A stretch of DNA of 17,090 nt. Source: JBLHGU01 sp047615875. GTDB lineage: Bacteria; Pseudomonadota; Gammaproteobacteria; Arenicellales; CAJQKF01. Below the pieces are notes generated by a model, which was not told the DNA's origin, searched no databases, and saw only the letters and a list, made by a program, of their open reading frames with translations. Positions 14,009 to 17,090 of this stretch are shown piece after piece. Each line of letters begins with the position of its first letter. Position 1 is the stretch's first letter. Location: NCBI GenBank assembly GCA_047615875.1, contig JBLHGU010000106.1:1-17090 (forward strand). The letters run 5' to 3'. The position numbers and the translations under genes are program-made.

Positions 14009-15019
14009 ATGACATCGACCACTTCTGTTCAGCCCGATCAGAAACCTAAAAAACCTGCACGTAAAGTTTGGAATTGGCACCCTGAGCTGCCAATTCAGAA
14101 CACCAATGTTTTCTCCTGGCCACCAAACCCACTGGTTATCATAAAAACCCTAATCGGCTACTGGACATCGCTAACGGGGCGAGTATTTATATTGGCAACT
14201 GCACTTTTATCGTGGGCTTTATTTCAACCTCTAATGGTTAATGCGGCAGAGTTTCAGTTCCATTGGATTGCGCACATATATGTTCGAAACCTACTTTTGA
14301 TTGTTTTGCTTGCATCCGGGTTACATGCGTATTTCTACACCTACAAAAAACAGGGTATGGAATATCGATTCGATGCACGAGAAATGGCCAGGGGTAATGA
14401 CGCGTTCACATTTCGAAACCAGTTACTTGATAATATTTTCTGGTCTATTGCCAGCGGTGTGACTATTTGGACAACTTATGAAGTTTTATTTATCTGGGGG
14501 TTCGCAAACGAGTTGATTCCATATCTCGCGTGGCAAGATAATCCTTTTTGGTTTGTAGCAATTTTCATTCTAGTACCTATTTGGTACTCGTTCTATTTTT
14601 ACTGGGTTCATCGTGCAGAACATTGGCCCAGAATCTACAAAAAAGTCCATGCGTTGCATCATCGCAACATTAATGTCGGTCCCTGGTCGGGGCTTTCCAT
14701 GCATCCAGTGGAGCATTTGTTTTATCTGGCCTCGCCAGCAATCCACCTTGTGTTGCCATCACATCCGATGCATGTAATTTTTCATTTGCAATTTACCGCC
14801 CTGGCTGCAGTTATCTCGCATACCGGATACCAGGGGTTTTCTGTAAAAGGAAAGTGTGCAATCGAGGTTGGATACTTTTTTCACCAACTCCATCATCGGT
14901 TCTTCGATTGTAACTACGGTACCGATGAAATGCCGTGGGATAAGTGGCTAGGCACTTTTCATGACGGCTTACCAGAAACCACTGAAATTATGCGGCAGAA
15001 AAAAAGGCACAATAGATGA
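14009..15019 (+). CDS. Membrane fatty acid hydroxylase / sterol desaturase family protein
   Basis: A 336-aa integral membrane di-iron oxygenase of PF04116. The histidine clusters are complete: HRAEH (201-205), HALHH (214-218), HPVEH (232-236), H271 and HQLHH (292-296). Hydrophobic segments at about 57-75, 92-110, 141-165, 181-200 and 237-262 would hold the enzyme in the cytoplasmic membrane with the histidines facing the cytosol. It hydroxylates or desaturates a lipid substrate that cannot be named from sequence. The frame begins 9 codons earlier at 13982, but the ATG at 14009 has AGAGGA 8 bases upstream and is preferred. No functional link with the microcompartment genes is apparent. Confidence 0.9.
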   Translation: MTSTTSVQPDQKPKKPARKVWNWHPELPIQNTNVFSWPPNPLVIIKTLIGYWTSLTGRVFILATALLSWALFQPLMVNAAEFQFHWIAHIYVRNLLLIVLLASGLHAYFYTYKKQGMEYRFDAREMARGNDAFTFRNQLLDNIFWSIASGVTIWTTYEVLFIWGFANELIPYLAWQDNPFWFVAIFILVPIWYSFYFYWVHRAEHWPRIYKKVHALHHRNINVGPWSGLSMHPVEHLFYLASPAIHLVLPSHPMHVIFHLQFTALAAVISHTGYQGFSVKGKCAIEVGYFFHQLHHRFFDCNYGTDEMPWDKWLGTFHDGLPETTEIMRQKKRHNR

Positions 15020-15186
15020 GTTCTGCCAATATCGATAACGACCTCGACTCCTTACGGTCATATAGACGGGCTTTATTTTGATATTTCAAGACGCACCGGG
15101 CCTTGAGATCACTGAGTCTGCGCGTTCCAATGAAAGTAAGCTTTTTATTGCACAGATCATCATGTAATAATTCTGTGCCAGAATTA

Positions 15187-15203
15187 GATATATTCAATAT
15201 ATC
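15187..15203. promoter_or_regulatory. Perfect palindrome upstream of the molybdoenzyme gene
   Basis: GATATATT-C-AATATATC is a perfect 8+1+8 palindrome, 41 bases before the start of the molybdoenzyme gene. It has the form of a dimeric-regulator operator and could overlap the promoter. A separate 7-bp inverted repeat, GCACAGA (15150-15156) and TCTGTGC (15172-15178), lies just upstream in the same 225-base gap. Confidence 0.4.
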
Positions 15204-15244
15204 CGAGATTCATATCCTTTTAGTCTTTTCCCGGTACCACGAAA

Positions 15245-17090
15245 ATGTCGTCATCAGGGCATAAATACACCAGTGCTCATTGGGGTTCCTACCGCGTTTG
15301 CGAAGGGCTAGGGAAAGATCACGCGGTGAAGCTAAAATCACTCAGCGGAGATAACGAGCCTTCCCCATTTGGGCAATCAATGTCTGAATCAGTTTCCAGC
15401 GATGCCAGAATATTACGACCAGCGGTAAGAGCTGGATTTTTAGAGCACGGTCCAAAGCGGGACGCACCCAGAGGCGATGAGCCGTTTGTTGAAGTGTCGT
15501 GGAACGAGGCAATTGATCTTGTAGCTAACGCCTTAACGGATGTGTATCAAAGCTCTGGCCCTGCCGCGGTTTATGGCGGTTCCTACGGTTGGGCTAGTGC
15601 CGGTCGATTTCACCATGCTCTTGGGCAATTGCATCGATTCCTAAACTGCCTTGGTGGCTATACTGCATCAATCAATACTTATTCTCACGCGGCGGCTGAA
15701 GTGTTGTTGCCCTATGTTGTTGGTGAAGAAGACGACATCATATACAACGGTAGCACCTGGCCAACAATTGTAGAAAACACGCGGTTAATGCTTTGTTTTG
15801 GTGGCGTTCCAGTAACACCTTCTCAGATTAATCCTGGCGGTGTTTCGAAACATAATGTTCGCGATTGGTTGCAGCAATGTGCCGATCGAGGCATTAAACG
15901 AATTGATGTTTCTCCTCTGCGAGATCAAGGCATAGATCACCCACATCTTCGTTGGTGGCAGGTTAGACCCAACACTGACACCGCCATAATGATGGGTATC
16001 GCAAAGGCGCTTATCGATGCAAATCTTCATGATAAAGCCTTCCTCGACAAATATACCGTAGGTTTTAACCAGTTCGAGTCGTATATCTGTGGCGAGGCTG
16101 ATGGCATTGTAAAATCCCCTGAATGGGCGGCGGAGATTTCTGGGCTGAATGCCAGTGACATTAGAGAACTGGCAAAAGAAATTACACAGAAGCGCACTTT
16201 ACTCACAGCGGCGTGGTCTTTGCAGCGCGCAGATCACGGCGAACAACCTTTCTGGATGTTGATTACCTTAGCTGCGATGATTGGGCAAATTGGCCTTCCG
16301 GGAGGTGGGTTTTCGTTTGGCCTAACTTCAATGAATGGTATTGCCAACCCCGTAACAAGACGTCGTTTCACGTCTTTTCCACAAGGTAAAAATTCGGTAT
16401 CGAAAAAGATACCAGTAGCCCGAATTACCGATCTTCTGATGTTTCCTCATAAAGAGTTTGATTATGATGGCAAAAAACTTACCTATCCGGATATACGGCT
16501 GATTTACTGGGCAGGGGGCAACCCATTCCATCATCATCAGGATTTGGCCCGGCTTCGGCAAGCCTGGCGTCGGCCTGAGACTGTCATCTGCAATGAACTA
16601 CACTGGAACTCGTTGGCCAGGCACTGTGACATCGTTCTACCGGCAGCAGGTCCACTAGAACGAAACGACATAATGGCGACTAAATCGGATAGCAGAATTA
16701 TTGCTATGCAACAGGCATGTATACCTCCTGGAGAAGCACGTACAGATTACGAAATATTCTCTGCTATCGCAAACCGACTAGGTATTGCTGAAGAATTTAC
16801 AGAAAATCGCAACGAAGAAGAATGGCTTAGATGGATGTACGACGGTTCTACCGACGCATTTATTAGAGATGGACTAACGCCACCGTCATTCGATGAATTC
16901 TGGTCTCAAGGTATGTGGCAACAAAGTACCGACGATGTTAAACGAGTTCTAATGCAAGACTTTCGTCAGGATCCAGAAAAGCATAAATTAACCACACCTA
17001 CCGGTCGTATAGAAATATTTAGCCAACAGATAGAGTCTTTTAACTATAGCGACTGTCCGGCACATCCTGTCTGGATGGAGCCGAGAGAAT
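15245..17090 (+). CDS. Molybdopterin oxidoreductase, DMSO/biotin-sulfoxide reductase type (partial, 3' end cut)
   Basis: The first 615 codons of a bis-MGD molybdoenzyme, open at the right edge. The N-terminus (SAHWGSYRV) lacks the Cys motif for an iron-sulfur cluster. The probable molybdenum ligand is S147 in NTYSHAAAEVLLPYVVG, as in the DMSO reductase, TMAO reductase and biotin/methionine sulfoxide reductase group. Later landmarks are WQVRPNTDTA, WSLQRADHGEQPFWMLITLAAMIGQIGLPGGG, YWAGGNPFHHHQDLARLR and CNELHWNSLARHCDIVLPA. No Tat signal is visible, so a cytoplasmic enzyme like BisC is more likely than periplasmic TorA/DorA, though loss of a signal through a wrong start is possible. The start has no clear ribosome binding site. 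The terminal dinucleotide-binding domain lies beyond the window. The substrate is probably an S- or N-oxide. Confidence 0.9.
   Translation, partial: MSSSGHKYTSAHWGSYRVCEGLGKDHAVKLKSLSGDNEPSPFGQSMSESVSSDARILRPAVRAGFLEHGPKRDAPRGDEPFVEVSWNEAIDLVANALTDVYQSSGPAAVYGGSYGWASAGRFHHALGQLHRFLNCLGGYTASINTYSHAAAEVLLPYVVGEEDDIIYNGSTWPTIVENTRLMLCFGGVPVTPSQINPGGVSKHNVRDWLQQCADRGIKRIDVSPLRDQGIDHPHLRWWQVRPNTDTAIMMGIAKALIDANLHDKAFLDKYTVGFNQFESYICGEADGIVKSPEWAAEISGLNASDIRELAKEITQKRTLLTAAWSLQRADHGEQPFWMLITLAAMIGQIGLPGGGFSFGLTSMNGIANPVTRRRFTSFPQGKNSVSKKIPVARITDLLMFPHKEFDYDGKKLTYPDIRLIYWAGGNPFHHHQDLARLRQAWRRPETVICNELHWNSLARHCDIVLPAAGPLERNDIMATKSDSRIIAMQQACIPPGEARTDYEIFSAIANRLGIAEEFTENRNEEEWLRWMYDGSTDAFIRDGLTPPSFDEFWSQGMWQQSTDDVKRVLMQDFRQDPEKHKLTTPTGRIEIFSQQIESFNYSDCPAHPVWMEPRE

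Noticed and set aside
15785..16561. Minus-strand frames inside the molybdoenzyme gene
   Set aside because: They are antisense to a long, clearly conserved coding sequence.

Overview
The window is chromosomal DNA of moderate GC with AT-rich intergenic gaps and compact, often overlapping genes. It looks like a proteobacterium, probably a marine-type gammaproteobacterium. That placement rests on overall gene style and is weakly supported. No rRNA, tRNA, insertion sequence, phage gene or CRISPR array was seen.

The centre (about 4,440-12,965) is a bacterial microcompartment (BMC) locus. The minus-strand operon encodes, in order of transcription, a PLP-dependent class III aminotransferase/phospholyase, a CoA-acylating aldehyde dehydrogenase, a double-domain shell protein (BMC-T), a 142-aa protein of unknown function, a pentamer vertex protein (BMC-P, EutN/CcmL family), a hexamer shell protein (BMC-H), a second BMC-T and a small-molecule kinase of the aminoglycoside phosphotransferase fold. 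A DeoR-type regulator and a short-chain dehydrogenase lie divergently on the plus strand. This enzyme set matches the Rhodococcus/Mycobacterium microcompartment (RMM) type. In the model for that type, aminoacetone and 1-amino-2-propanol are interconverted by the SDR, the amino alcohol is phosphorylated by the kinase, the phospholyase releases ammonia and phosphate to give propionaldehyde inside the shell, and the aldehyde dehydrogenase makes propionyl-CoA. The substrate here is inferred, and other amino alcohols such as ethanolamine are possible. The C-terminus of the aldehyde dehydrogenase and the N-terminus of the 142-aa protein carry similar amphipathic helices that look like encapsulation peptides, so the 142-aa protein is a candidate lumen component.

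The left part (1-4,306) holds a phosphonate-type iron alcohol dehydrogenase, a divergent LysR regulator resembling those of aminoethylphosphonate catabolism, and an overlapping enolase-superfamily epimerase/DUF1611 pair that resembles the dgcA-dgcN D-glutamate catabolic genes. The pair follows the BMC operon on the same strand after a terminator-like hairpin. The start of one more minus-strand gene lies at the left edge.

The right part (13,058-17,090) looks unrelated to the compartment: a cysteine hydrolase of the isochorismatase fold, a membrane fatty acid hydroxylase/sterol desaturase, and the first 615 codons of a molybdopterin oxidoreductase of the DMSO/biotin-sulfoxide reductase type. 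The operon also contains non-coding structure worth attention: two adjacent hairpins after the BMC-H gene, a nested dyad cluster with a promoter-like sequence before the kinase gene, and a near-perfect palindrome between the divergent operon and deoR.
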